From Halopseudomonas xinjiangensis (GTDB lineage: Bacteria; Pseudomonadota; Gammaproteobacteria; Pseudomonadales; Pseudomonadaceae): DNA of 64,000 nt. Shown in pieces: positions 57,193 through 64,000 of this stretch (its first letter is position 1; each line of letters starts with the position of its first letter). The notes beneath the pieces were generated by a model, which was given only the letters and a program-made list of their open reading frames with translations, was not told the DNA's origin and did not search any database. The stretch covers positions 124,001 through 188,000 of the forward strand of contig DRFO01000017.1 in the NCBI GenBank assembly GCA_011050525.1, given 5' to 3'. The position numbers were made by a program, and so were the translations under genes.

Positions 57193-58491
57193 TCAGGGGT
57201 GCTTTTTGGGTGCTGTCATCGACGGCGGATCGCTAGCGGGAAACGACTCGTCGATGGCCTCATCAAGCAGATCTTCCTCTGTTTCCGGCTCATCTGTCAG
57301 ATCATCTCTGGATGAGGCACTAGCGCTTCGCAGAGGATTGAGCTCTACTTTTATCCAGCCGGACTTGCGTCGATCAAAGGCCTTGAAGGCTTCGATGGCG
57401 TCTGACATCGGCTCGGTCTGAGTCAGGATGGTAATCGGATCAATTCGACCGTTGAGTACCAGATCGATCAGTTTGGGGATGTATTTGCGGTGGTGGCAGT
57501 TGCCCATGTTGATGGCGAGGTTCTTGTTCATCGCAACGCCGATGGGAAAGGTGCGAGCCTCAGCGGGGTATACGCCGAGGATCGACAGTGTACCGGCCTT
57601 GGCAAGGGCTTCCACGGCCCACTCCAGAGCTTGACTGGGGCCATCGCCCGGTTGCCAGTTCGGCCCCGGTGCATTTCGTTCTGCCGCCTCGGCGGAGCCA
57701 TGGGAATGGGGACATTCGGCATCGACCCCAACGGCATCGATGGCCCGGTCTACGCCTATACCGCCGGTAAGACGCTTGAGCGTCTTGATCGGGTCTTCCT
57801 TGTCGAAATTGATTGTTTCAGCGCCCTGCTTACGAGCCATTTCAAGGCGGTCGTCATATTGATCGATGGCAAAAACGCGAGCTGCTCCCAGCAGCTTGGC
57901 ACTGGCAATAGCGAACTGGCCAACCGGGCCGCAGCCGAATACGGCCACCGTGTCGCCGGAGGTTATCTCAGCCATCTCGGCGCCAAAATATCCGGTGGGG
58001 AATATGTCGGAAAGCAGAATGGCCTGATCATCCGAGATGGCATCAGGGAGCTTGATCAAACCAATGTTGGCGAAGGGAATTCTGGCTTTTTCTGCCTGAA
58101 GCCCATTGAATGAGCCGGTGAACGAAGGACCACCGTAGAAGGCGGTACCTGCCTCTTTGCCATTGGGGTTGGCGGCATCACATTGGGCATAGTAGCCAGC
58201 GCGGCAGTAGGAGCAATTGCCACAGGCAATGGTGGAGGGAATGACCACCCGATCACCGATCTGCAGGTTTCGCACATCCGGGCCCAGGGCCTCGACAATT
58301 CCAACACCTTCATGGCCGAGAATGGTGCCTTTCTTCATGCCGCTTACGGTTCCCCGCACAAAGTGCAGGTCTGTGCCACAGATTGCCGACGCGGTAAGGC
58401 GAACTATCGCATCAGTAGGAGCCTGCAGTTTTGGCTCTGGGACTTCCTCAACACGGATATCCCCTACGTCATGAAATACGACTGCTTTCAT
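57193..58491 (-). CDS. Zinc-dependent alcohol dehydrogenase with ESFPASDPPS tail
   Basis: 432-residue medium-chain dehydrogenase. Zinc-binding residues lie in CGTDLHFVRG, GHEGVG and the four-Cys structural site CGNCSYCRAGYYAQC; the NAD site is FGCGPVGQFAIASAKLLG. The N-terminal 390 residues resemble formaldehyde dehydrogenase-like proteins of stress regions. A ~40-residue acidic tail ends in DEAIDESFPASDPPS, a motif known from small uncharacterised proteins, fused here. It heads the ADH - DUF72 - ybhP - clsB - ybhN operon. Substrate unproven. Confidence 0.88.
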   Translation of the reverse strand: MKAVVFHDVGDIRVEEVPEPKLQAPTDAIVRLTASAICGTDLHFVRGTVSGMKKGTILGHEGVGIVEALGPDVRNLQIGDRVVIPSTIACGNCSYCRAGYYAQCDAANPNGKEAGTAFYGGPSFTGSFNGLQAEKARIPFANIGLIKLPDAISDDQAILLSDIFPTGYFGAEMAEITSGDTVAVFGCGPVGQFAIASAKLLGAARVFAIDQYDDRLEMARKQGAETINFDKEDPIKTLKRLTGGIGVDRAIDAVGVDAECPHSHGSAEAAERNAPGPNWQPGDGPSQALEWAVEALAKAGTLSILGVYPAEARTFPIGVAMNKNLAINMGNCHHRKYIPKLIDLVLNGRIDPITILTQTEPMSDAIEAFKAFDRRKSGWIKVELNPLRSASASSRDDLTDEPETEEDLLDEAIDESFPASDPPSMTAPKKHP

Positions 58492-58640
58492 ACTGAACCT
58501 CGCAAGGCGCTGTGAGAAATACCTGGCCCATTGGTGCTGGCCCTGTTATTTCCGACTTATCAGACGCCTGACGGTTCAGTTTATTTGTGATTCTCAAAGC
58601 AGAACCACAGCGTTTTCGGCGTCCCGCGAAAGCCCTGCGG

Positions 58641-59399
58641 CTAGATGAACACCACCTCGAAGGATTGCTGCAGACGCTCCAGGGTGCCCGGGCTGATAGC
58701 TGGCGGCAAGCCTGCATCGGGGTCAGCTGTCAGTTGGCTGGCAAATGCCTGTATCGCATGGCGCTTGCGGGCTTGGGTCCAACGATCAAGATGCACCTTA
58801 TAGGCCCGCTTCCACGGGATGCGGGGATCCTCGGGGCTGGCCCACTGCCACGCCCAGACCGGTACCTCATGTACTGCGGCGCCAATCTCGGCACCCACAG
58901 TCAGCGCCGCGCGGGCTACCGCTGCATGGTCATGGTGCCCGTCGTCCTGCCAAGGCGTGAAGATCACATCAGTGGGGCGCAGATAGGTCCGCAGGAACTG
59001 CTTCAACTGTTCCTCGTGGCTACTGACGTCCGCATCGGGGAAGCCACCATGGATCCACTGCATATCGTTCATTGAAAGGCCGAGACGCCGCAGGGCCTCG
59101 GCACTTTCCTGAGGACGAATGATCCCCAGCCGTTCAGACGTCCACAGCTTGGAGTCCCGGTGGCTGGCGCTTCCATTGGTTACCGAGATAAGCATGAGGC
59201 TGCGCTGATTGCGCGCCAGTAGCTGCAATATGCCGCCACAGCCGAGAATTTCGTCGTCGGGGTGCGGGGAAATGATGACTGCGCGAGCATGCGCAGGCAC
59301 CAGCTTCTCACAGGTCACTGAAGGCAATCGCGAGAGATGCTCTGAATTCTTCCAGGCATGCAGTGGAGAGCCGTTATTTGTGAGATGTTCATACTTCAT
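58641..59399 (-). CDS. PIG-L family deacetylase
   Basis: 252-residue LmbE-like zinc deacetylase. The zinc motif SPHPDDEILGCGG lies near residue 45 and a second motif DDGHHDHAAVARA near 155. PIG-L proteins remove N-acetyl groups from GlcNAc-containing substrates; this one's substrate is unknown. Its position between glgX and the alcohol dehydrogenase suggests a carbohydrate role but no more. The ATG at 59399 overlaps nothing; upstream 59400-59467 is short. Confidence 0.88.
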   Translation of the reverse strand: MKYEHLTNNGSPLHAWKNSEHLSRLPSVTCEKLVPAHARAVIISPHPDDEILGCGGILQLLARNQRSLMLISVTNGSASHRDSKLWTSERLGIIRPQESAEALRRLGLSMNDMQWIHGGFPDADVSSHEEQLKQFLRTYLRPTDVIFTPWQDDGHHDHAAVARAALTVGAEIGAAVHEVPVWAWQWASPEDPRIPWKRAYKVHLDRWTQARKRHAIQAFASQLTADPDAGLPPAISPGTLERLQQSFEVVFI

Positions 59400-59467
59400 T
59401 ATTTTCCCAACTCCCTAGGATAGATATTGCACCGGCATTCAGGGACCCTTGGGCCCCTGAGTCCGGA

Positions 59468-61627
59468 TCATGCCTGACGCTGCAATTCAAATAACAACAG
59501 GGAACGACTGGTTACCGCGAATTCGGAACCAAAATCATGGCTTTCGACGGGACGATGCTCAGGTTGATTGGTATCAATCAGGCAAGCCCAACCAGAGCCT
59601 TGGGCAACCTCGGGGAGGGAAAAGTTCACCGTCTCATGGTGCGAATTCATAATCAGCAACAAAGTGGCGTCTTCACCACCCCGGCGGATACCGGTAGGCT
59701 GCGCCCGACCGTCCAGCAGCATGCCCATGCAGCGGGCGTTTCCGTCGTGCCAGTGATCTTCGGTCATCTCCTCGCCGTCGGGCGCGAGCCAGGTCACATC
59801 CTTCACACCCAGGTCTTCGTTATACATCCCGACAAAAAAGCGTCCGCGACGCAGGATCGGATAGGCTTGGCGCAAGCCGATCACCCGCCGTGTGAACTCA
59901 AGCAGGCTCTGACCTTCTTCGTCCAGATTCCAGTCGATCCAGCCCAGTTCGTTATCCTGGCAGTAGACGTTGTTGTTGCCCTGCTGGGTGCGACCAAATT
60001 CATCCCCAGCCAGAAGCATTGGCGTTCCTTGTGAAAACATCAGGGTCGCCAGCAGGTTGCGCATCTGGCGCATTCTCAGCGTGCGGATTTCCCTGTCCGT
60101 GGTGAATCCCTCGTGACCGTGATTCCACGACAGGTTGTGGTCATGGCCATCATTGTTGTCTTCGCCGTTGGCCTCGTTGTGCTTTTCGTTATAGGTAACG
60201 ATATCGCGCAGGGTGAAACCATCGTGTGCAGTGATGAAATTGACCGATGAGTTGGGACGGCGACCGCGCTGGTTGAAATGGTCGCCCGAGGCGGTCAGCC
60301 GGCTGGCCAGATCTGGCAGCTTGCCTTCGTCGCCGCGCCAGTAGGCCCGAACATTGTCGCGGAACAAATCATTCCATTCCGCCCAGCCGGGCGGGAAACC
60401 ACCCACCTGATAACCGCCGGGTCCGCAATCCCAGGGCTCGGCAATCAATTTTGTCTTGCTCAATATCGGATCCTGGCGACAGGCGACCAGAAACCCATGC
60501 CGCTCATCGAAGCCGTCATGGTGGCGCCCGAGAATAGTGGCCAGATCAAAGCGGAAGCCATCGACGCGCATTTCCGTTGCCCAGTAGCGCAACGAGTCGG
60601 TCACCATTTGCAGCACGCAGGGATGCCCGAGATCCAGCGTGTTGCCGGTGCCGGAATCGTTGATGTAGTAGCGCTTGTCGTCGGGCATCAGTCGGTAGTA
60701 GCTGGAGTTGTCTATGCCGCGCATGGACAGCGTGGGGCCCAGCTCATTGCCCTCGGCGGAATGGTTGTAGACGACGTCGAGAATTACTTCGAGCCCGGCG
60801 TCATGCAGGCGCGCCACCATTTCCTTGAACTCGCTGATCTTGCCGCTCGCCAGATAGGGAGGATGGGGTGCAAAGAATCCAATGCTGTTGTAGCCCCAGA
60901 AGTTGCTCATGCCCTTTTCCTGGAGATGGGGCTCATCGACGAAACTGTGCACGGGCAGCAGTTCCACGCTGGTGACGCCAAGCGAGCGGATATGCTGAAG
61001 CAATTCGTTGTTCATCAGGCCGGCAAAGGTTCCCCGCACGGACTCCGGGACCGCCGGATGCGCCATGCTGATACCGCGAACGTTCGTCTCATAGATGATG
61101 GTGTCTTTCCAGGGCACCCTCTCATGGTGCTGATCGCCCCAGGTAAATGCTGGATCAATCACCTTGGCCTTGGGCACGAAGGGGGCGCTGTCTCGTTCGT
61201 CGAAACTCAGATCCGCATCGGGATGGCCGATGGTGTAGCCGAACAGTTCTTCGGCCCATTCCAGCTTGCCGACCAGTTGTTTGGCATAGGGGTCGATCAG
61301 CAGCTTGTTGTGGTTGAATCGATGGCCGGCCTCGGGATCATAGGGACCGTAGACCCGGTATCCGTAGATAATTCCTGGGTGCGCATCGGGAAGATAGCAA
61401 TGCCATATTTCATCGGTGTATTCCGGCAGTTCGATGCGTTCGATCTCGACCTGGCCGCTGCTATCGAACAGACACAGCTCGACCTTGGTGGCGTGGGCGG
61501 AAAACAGTGCAAAGTTGACTCCCAAACCGTCCCAGGTAGCACCGAGGGGGAAGGGATTGCCTTCAGACACTCTTGATTTCTGGTTGTCGGGCGCAACGGG
61601 CTGGCTGACAGATTGCTGCCTGCTCAT
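59468..61627 (-). CDS. glgX: Glycogen debranching enzyme (isoamylase type)
   Basis: 719-residue GH13_11 enzyme that removes alpha-1,6 branches left after phosphorylase or other action. An N-terminal CBM48-like part (1-160) precedes the barrel; Asp361 in FRFDLATILG is the nucleophile and Glu397 in LIAEPWDCGPGGYQVG the acid/base. The C-terminal beta domain ends at about residue 700. Start ATG 61627 is 39 bp after the DUF2934 gene. It supplies linear chains to TreY. Confidence 0.96.
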   Translation of the reverse strand: MSRQQSVSQPVAPDNQKSRVSEGNPFPLGATWDGLGVNFALFSAHATKVELCLFDSSGQVEIERIELPEYTDEIWHCYLPDAHPGIIYGYRVYGPYDPEAGHRFNHNKLLIDPYAKQLVGKLEWAEELFGYTIGHPDADLSFDERDSAPFVPKAKVIDPAFTWGDQHHERVPWKDTIIYETNVRGISMAHPAVPESVRGTFAGLMNNELLQHIRSLGVTSVELLPVHSFVDEPHLQEKGMSNFWGYNSIGFFAPHPPYLASGKISEFKEMVARLHDAGLEVILDVVYNHSAEGNELGPTLSMRGIDNSSYYRLMPDDKRYYINDSGTGNTLDLGHPCVLQMVTDSLRYWATEMRVDGFRFDLATILGRHHDGFDERHGFLVACRQDPILSKTKLIAEPWDCGPGGYQVGGFPPGWAEWNDLFRDNVRAYWRGDEGKLPDLASRLTASGDHFNQRGRRPNSSVNFITAHDGFTLRDIVTYNEKHNEANGEDNNDGHDHNLSWNHGHEGFTTDREIRTLRMRQMRNLLATLMFSQGTPMLLAGDEFGRTQQGNNNVYCQDNELGWIDWNLDEEGQSLLEFTRRVIGLRQAYPILRRGRFFVGMYNEDLGVKDVTWLAPDGEEMTEDHWHDGNARCMGMLLDGRAQPTGIRRGGEDATLLLIMNSHHETVNFSLPEVAQGSGWACLIDTNQPEHRPVESHDFGSEFAVTSRSLLLFELQRQA

Positions 61628-61666
61628 GGGCTTACCTCTCGATCTGCTTGTGGCAGCGTGGTGGAA

Positions 61667-61942
61667 TCAGGCCTTGGGCGCTTTTGGCGCCTTGGGGGCT
61701 ACAGCCCGCGGGGCCCTGGGTTTCTTGGGTGCGGGCTTCTCGCTGGCTGGCTCTACGGGTGGGGCGGCCTTGGGTTTGGTCACCTTGCGGGTGCGGGTAG
61801 CCGGTCTGGCCGCCTCCTGGTTTTCTGCCTCGGCAAGCTTGCGAGCCATTTCCCAGTGTCGGGCTTCCTGGCCTTCTGGCTGGCCTTCGGATAACCAAAT
61901 CTGGTAGGCGAATTCGTGGATGCGTTTCTCATCGACGCTCAT
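61667..61942 (-). CDS. DUF2934 protein with Ala/Pro/Lys tail
   Basis: 91-residue protein. The N-terminal 45 residues (EKRIHEFAYQIWLSEGQPEG) are the DUF2934 signature, a short helical motif with Trp; the rest is rich in Ala, Pro and Lys ending PKAPKAPKA. The motif occurs in many soil and plant bacteria, often beside trehalose and glycogen genes. The start ATG 61942 overlaps the treY stop by 4 bp. The Lys-rich tail could bind nucleic acid, but that is unproven. Confidence 0.82.
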   Translation of the reverse strand: MSVDEKRIHEFAYQIWLSEGQPEGQEARHWEMARKLAEAENQEAARPATRTRKVTKPKAAPPVEPASEKPAPKKPRAPRAVAPKAPKAPKA

Positions 61943-64000
61943 AAACTGAACTCCTGGCAATGGGGGGTAGAACACAACAGATTGACGGGGAATTCCGCCA
62001 GCACCTCGGATAGCGCAACGCAGCCGTCACGCGTGGTAATGTCCTGGCTGGCAAAAACCCCCGTAAGGGAATTTCCATTCAGTTGCCCGGGCAACCGTAC
62101 TCGCGTGTCGCCCCATTGATCGGGACGGACATGGGGGGTGGGTTGCCCGGCCAGTAAGCCGGCTACATGAAGTGGCGCGATGATGATCATGTAGTCTCCT
62201 TCGTAGCGGCGGGCGAAGGCAATGACCCGGCCAGCATGCTCGCCTTCCACCTCCAGCGGGATATAAGCTCCCAGGCTGAAGAGTTGCGGCTGAATGCTTC
62301 TCACGGAGAGCACACAGCGAATCAGCCATTGTTTGATGCGTCCATCACGCCAATGTTCCACCAGTTCACTTTTTTCGGGCATGTCGTTAAGGGAGCGGAT
62401 ACGGGGCGCGAAATCAACGGGGCGGCGATTATCCGGATCCACCAGATTGAAATCCCAGAATTCGGCACCCTGGTAAAGATCCGGCACCCCCGGCACCGTC
62501 ATCCGGAGCAGGGTTTGGGTCAGGCTGTTCAACGCGCCGGCCGGTGCCAATGACGCTGCGGCGGCGGCAAGTGCATGGCGCAGCTCGCGGGCATCGTTGG
62601 CGGTGAGCAGCGAACCGAGAAATTCACGGCATGCTGTTTCATACGGGCCATTCGGCGCGCTCCAGCTGCTCTTCAGCTTGGCTTCACGCAGTGCTTTTTC
62701 CTGCCAACCAGTCAGCCTTTCCAGATAGATAGTCATCTGTTCGGCATTGTCAGGATCGACTTCTGGCGGCCAACTACCGAGTAGCGTCTGATAGATGATG
62801 AGCTCGTCCGCCGGGCTGGGCGCGATACCGTCGGCCAGTTCCTGCCGTAGAGGAAGGGCAAGTTCGTGCCAATGCTGCACCTGCTCGGCAAACCAGTCTG
62901 CCCGCTCGCTGATCACTGCCAGCCGGGCACGAGTATCCTCCCCGCGCTTGTTGTCATGCGTGGCGGTGGTCAGCAGGTTATCCGGAAAATCATCGAGTCT
63001 GCGCAGACATTCATCATGGAATGTCTGGACCGGCGCGCTGAATTGCTGCGGGTCATAGCCGACGTCATAGCGAGATAGCAGAACGCCGGCCCGGTAGCAG
63101 GCGGTGTCCTCCACGGCCTTGGCCGCCGCCGGGGAGGTGAGCTGTTGGAAGCGGGCTAGAATTTTTTGGCGCAAGTGCCGCTGATTGCCTTGAGGGACCG
63201 CGCGGAGCGGTTGTCCGCCCAGCCAGTAGTCAAGTTTGTCGAGGATCGGCCAATCAGCCTCGGATAGTTCTTCCCGCGCGCCTTCGAAGGCCATGTCAAA
63301 GAATTGCTGATCTTCGACGGATCGCCCGCAGGCACCGGCATAGGTGCGGTAAACCGGGAAATGGGCGATCAGCTCGGTCAGTGCCCTGCGAATCGAACCC
63401 AGGGTCAGGTCGCGGGTATCGATATCGTGGCGGGCGATTTGCAGCAGACCCTGGGCCACTGTTTCCAGGTCGCCGGCCAGCGAGCCGGCCAGCACCAGTT
63501 TACGGGCCTCGTATACCTCTTCCATGAAATCCGCAGGCCTGCCGCTGATTCGAGCCCAAAGTTCGGTGAGTGTTTTCTCTCCCCGTGGATCGTGTTGCAG
63601 CAGGGAGACCTGATTCATGAATTCGTAACCTGTGGTCCCGTTCACGCCCCAGTCGGTGGGCAGGGATTCGCCTTCGCCAATTATCTTTTCGACGAATATC
63701 GGGAATTGCTCGCCTATCAGGCCTGCCGGTCGTTTGTGCAGCAGCCCGGTGACACGGCGGCGCAGTTTGCGACAGTACGCCCGCGGATTGGCCAGACCGT
63801 CGACGTGGTCGATCCGCAGCCCGTTGATCCAGCCTTTCTCGACCAGTTCGAAGATCTTGGCGTGGGTGGCCTCGAATACGTCCGGGTTTTCCACACTCAG
63901 ACCACCGAGTTCGTTGATGTCAAAGAAGCGGCGCCAATTGATATCATCCGAGGCAGTACGCCAACTGGCCAGGCGGTAGTGCTGACGTTCAAGCAACTGG
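61939..64000 (-). CDS. treY: Maltooligosyl trehalose synthase, 3' part
   Basis: C-terminal ~687 residues of TreY, which converts the reducing end of maltodextrins into a trehalosyl unit. The start lies beyond the right edge, so roughly the first quarter is missing. The visible frame includes the GH13 catalytic blocks GLRIDHVDGLANPRAY and LIGEQFPIFVEKIIGEGESL, with Asp and Glu as expected. With TreZ (outside the window) it makes free trehalose from alpha-glucan. It is the first visible gene of the treY - DUF2934 - glgX run. Confidence 0.96.
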   Translation of the reverse strand, partial: QLLERQHYRLASWRTASDDINWRRFFDINELGGLSVENPDVFEATHAKIFELVEKGWINGLRIDHVDGLANPRAYCRKLRRRVTGLLHKRPAGLIGEQFPIFVEKIIGEGESLPTDWGVNGTTGYEFMNQVSLLQHDPRGEKTLTELWARISGRPADFMEEVYEARKLVLAGSLAGDLETVAQGLLQIARHDIDTRDLTLGSIRRALTELIAHFPVYRTYAGACGRSVEDQQFFDMAFEGAREELSEADWPILDKLDYWLGGQPLRAVPQGNQRHLRQKILARFQQLTSPAAAKAVEDTACYRAGVLLSRYDVGYDPQQFSAPVQTFHDECLRRLDDFPDNLLTTATHDNKRGEDTRARLAVISERADWFAEQVQHWHELALPLRQELADGIAPSPADELIIYQTLLGSWPPEVDPDNAEQMTIYLERLTGWQEKALREAKLKSSWSAPNGPYETACREFLGSLLTANDARELRHALAAAAASLAPAGALNSLTQTLLRMTVPGVPDLYQGAEFWDFNLVDPDNRRPVDFAPRIRSLNDMPEKSELVEHWRDGRIKQWLIRCVLSVRSIQPQLFSLGAYIPLEVEGEHAGRVIAFARRYEGDYMIIIAPLHVAGLLAGQPTPHVRPDQWGDTRVRLPGQLNGNSLTGVFASQDITTRDGCVALSEVLAEFPVNLLCSTPHCQEFSL

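Noticed and set aside
60278..61576. 432-codon frame on the plus strand within glgX
   Set aside because: Shadow of glgX; composition follows the codon pattern of the minus-strand gene and no family is recognised.

Overview
The window looks like chromosome of a gammaproteobacterium of the Pseudomonas lineage, plausibly the Halopseudomonas/P. pertucinogena side; I cannot fix the species from the sequence alone. The evidence is gene order and fusions: a cysNC fusion beside tadA, mltF and purL; the run ffh - rpsP - rimM - trmD - rplS - xerD - dsbC - hom - thrC; DUF1289 and DUF1652 proteins; and a stress-metabolism block (Ku, SDR, glgE, treS-pep2, glgB, ybhN-clsB-ybhP, a zinc alcohol dehydrogenase, glgX, treY) resembling the accessory stress region of P. 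aeruginosa. I saw no phage, CRISPR array, rRNA or tRNA.

Layout. 0-12 kb: housekeeping (3' end of a Nif3-family gene, cysD-cysNC sulfate activation, tadA, mltF, purL), then a His-rich TonB receptor behind a textbook Zur operator, and a free-standing NIF3-insert-like protein. 12.3-13.3 kb: an L,D-transpeptidase/Nudix pair. 13.3-14.35 kb: about 1 kb without genes, filled with palindromes and repeats. 14.3-16.9 kb: a tightly overlapped operon (Nudix, gamma-carbonic anhydrase family, DUF1289, purT). 16.9-27.4 kb: CNNM/CorC-type protein and a CcsA-like protein facing away from ffh, then the ribosome/tRNA-modification operon, xerD, dsbC, hom and thrC.

27.6-33.6 kb: ExoD-like protein, then an aerobic terminal oxidase locus (HemJ/CopD-like protein, DUF2231, coxB, a coxA-coxC fusion, a small membrane protein, ctaG). 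33.8-44.4 kb: small and stress-type genes around opgG-opgH (osmoregulated periplasmic glucans): an EF-hand protein, two metal-dependent phosphatase/nuclease or small-protein genes, a 24-residue membrane peptide, DUF4142, Rho_N-like, PLDc_N, DUF1652, MgtC and Ku.

44.8-64 kb: SDR oxidoreductase, then glgE - treS/pep2 - glgB on the plus strand, facing an operon on the minus strand (alcohol dehydrogenase - DUF72 - ybhP - clsB - ybhN) and the run treY - DUF2934 - glgX - PIG-L deacetylase. Together these imply a trehalose/alpha-glucan cycle: TreS turns trehalose into maltose, its Pep2 half phosphorylates it, GlgE polymerises maltose-1-phosphate, GlgB branches the glucan, GlgX debranches it, and TreY (with TreZ presumably outside the window) regenerates trehalose. 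Combined with glucan (opg) and cardiolipin synthesis, Ku and small stress proteins, the right half reads as an osmotic/desiccation-tolerance region.
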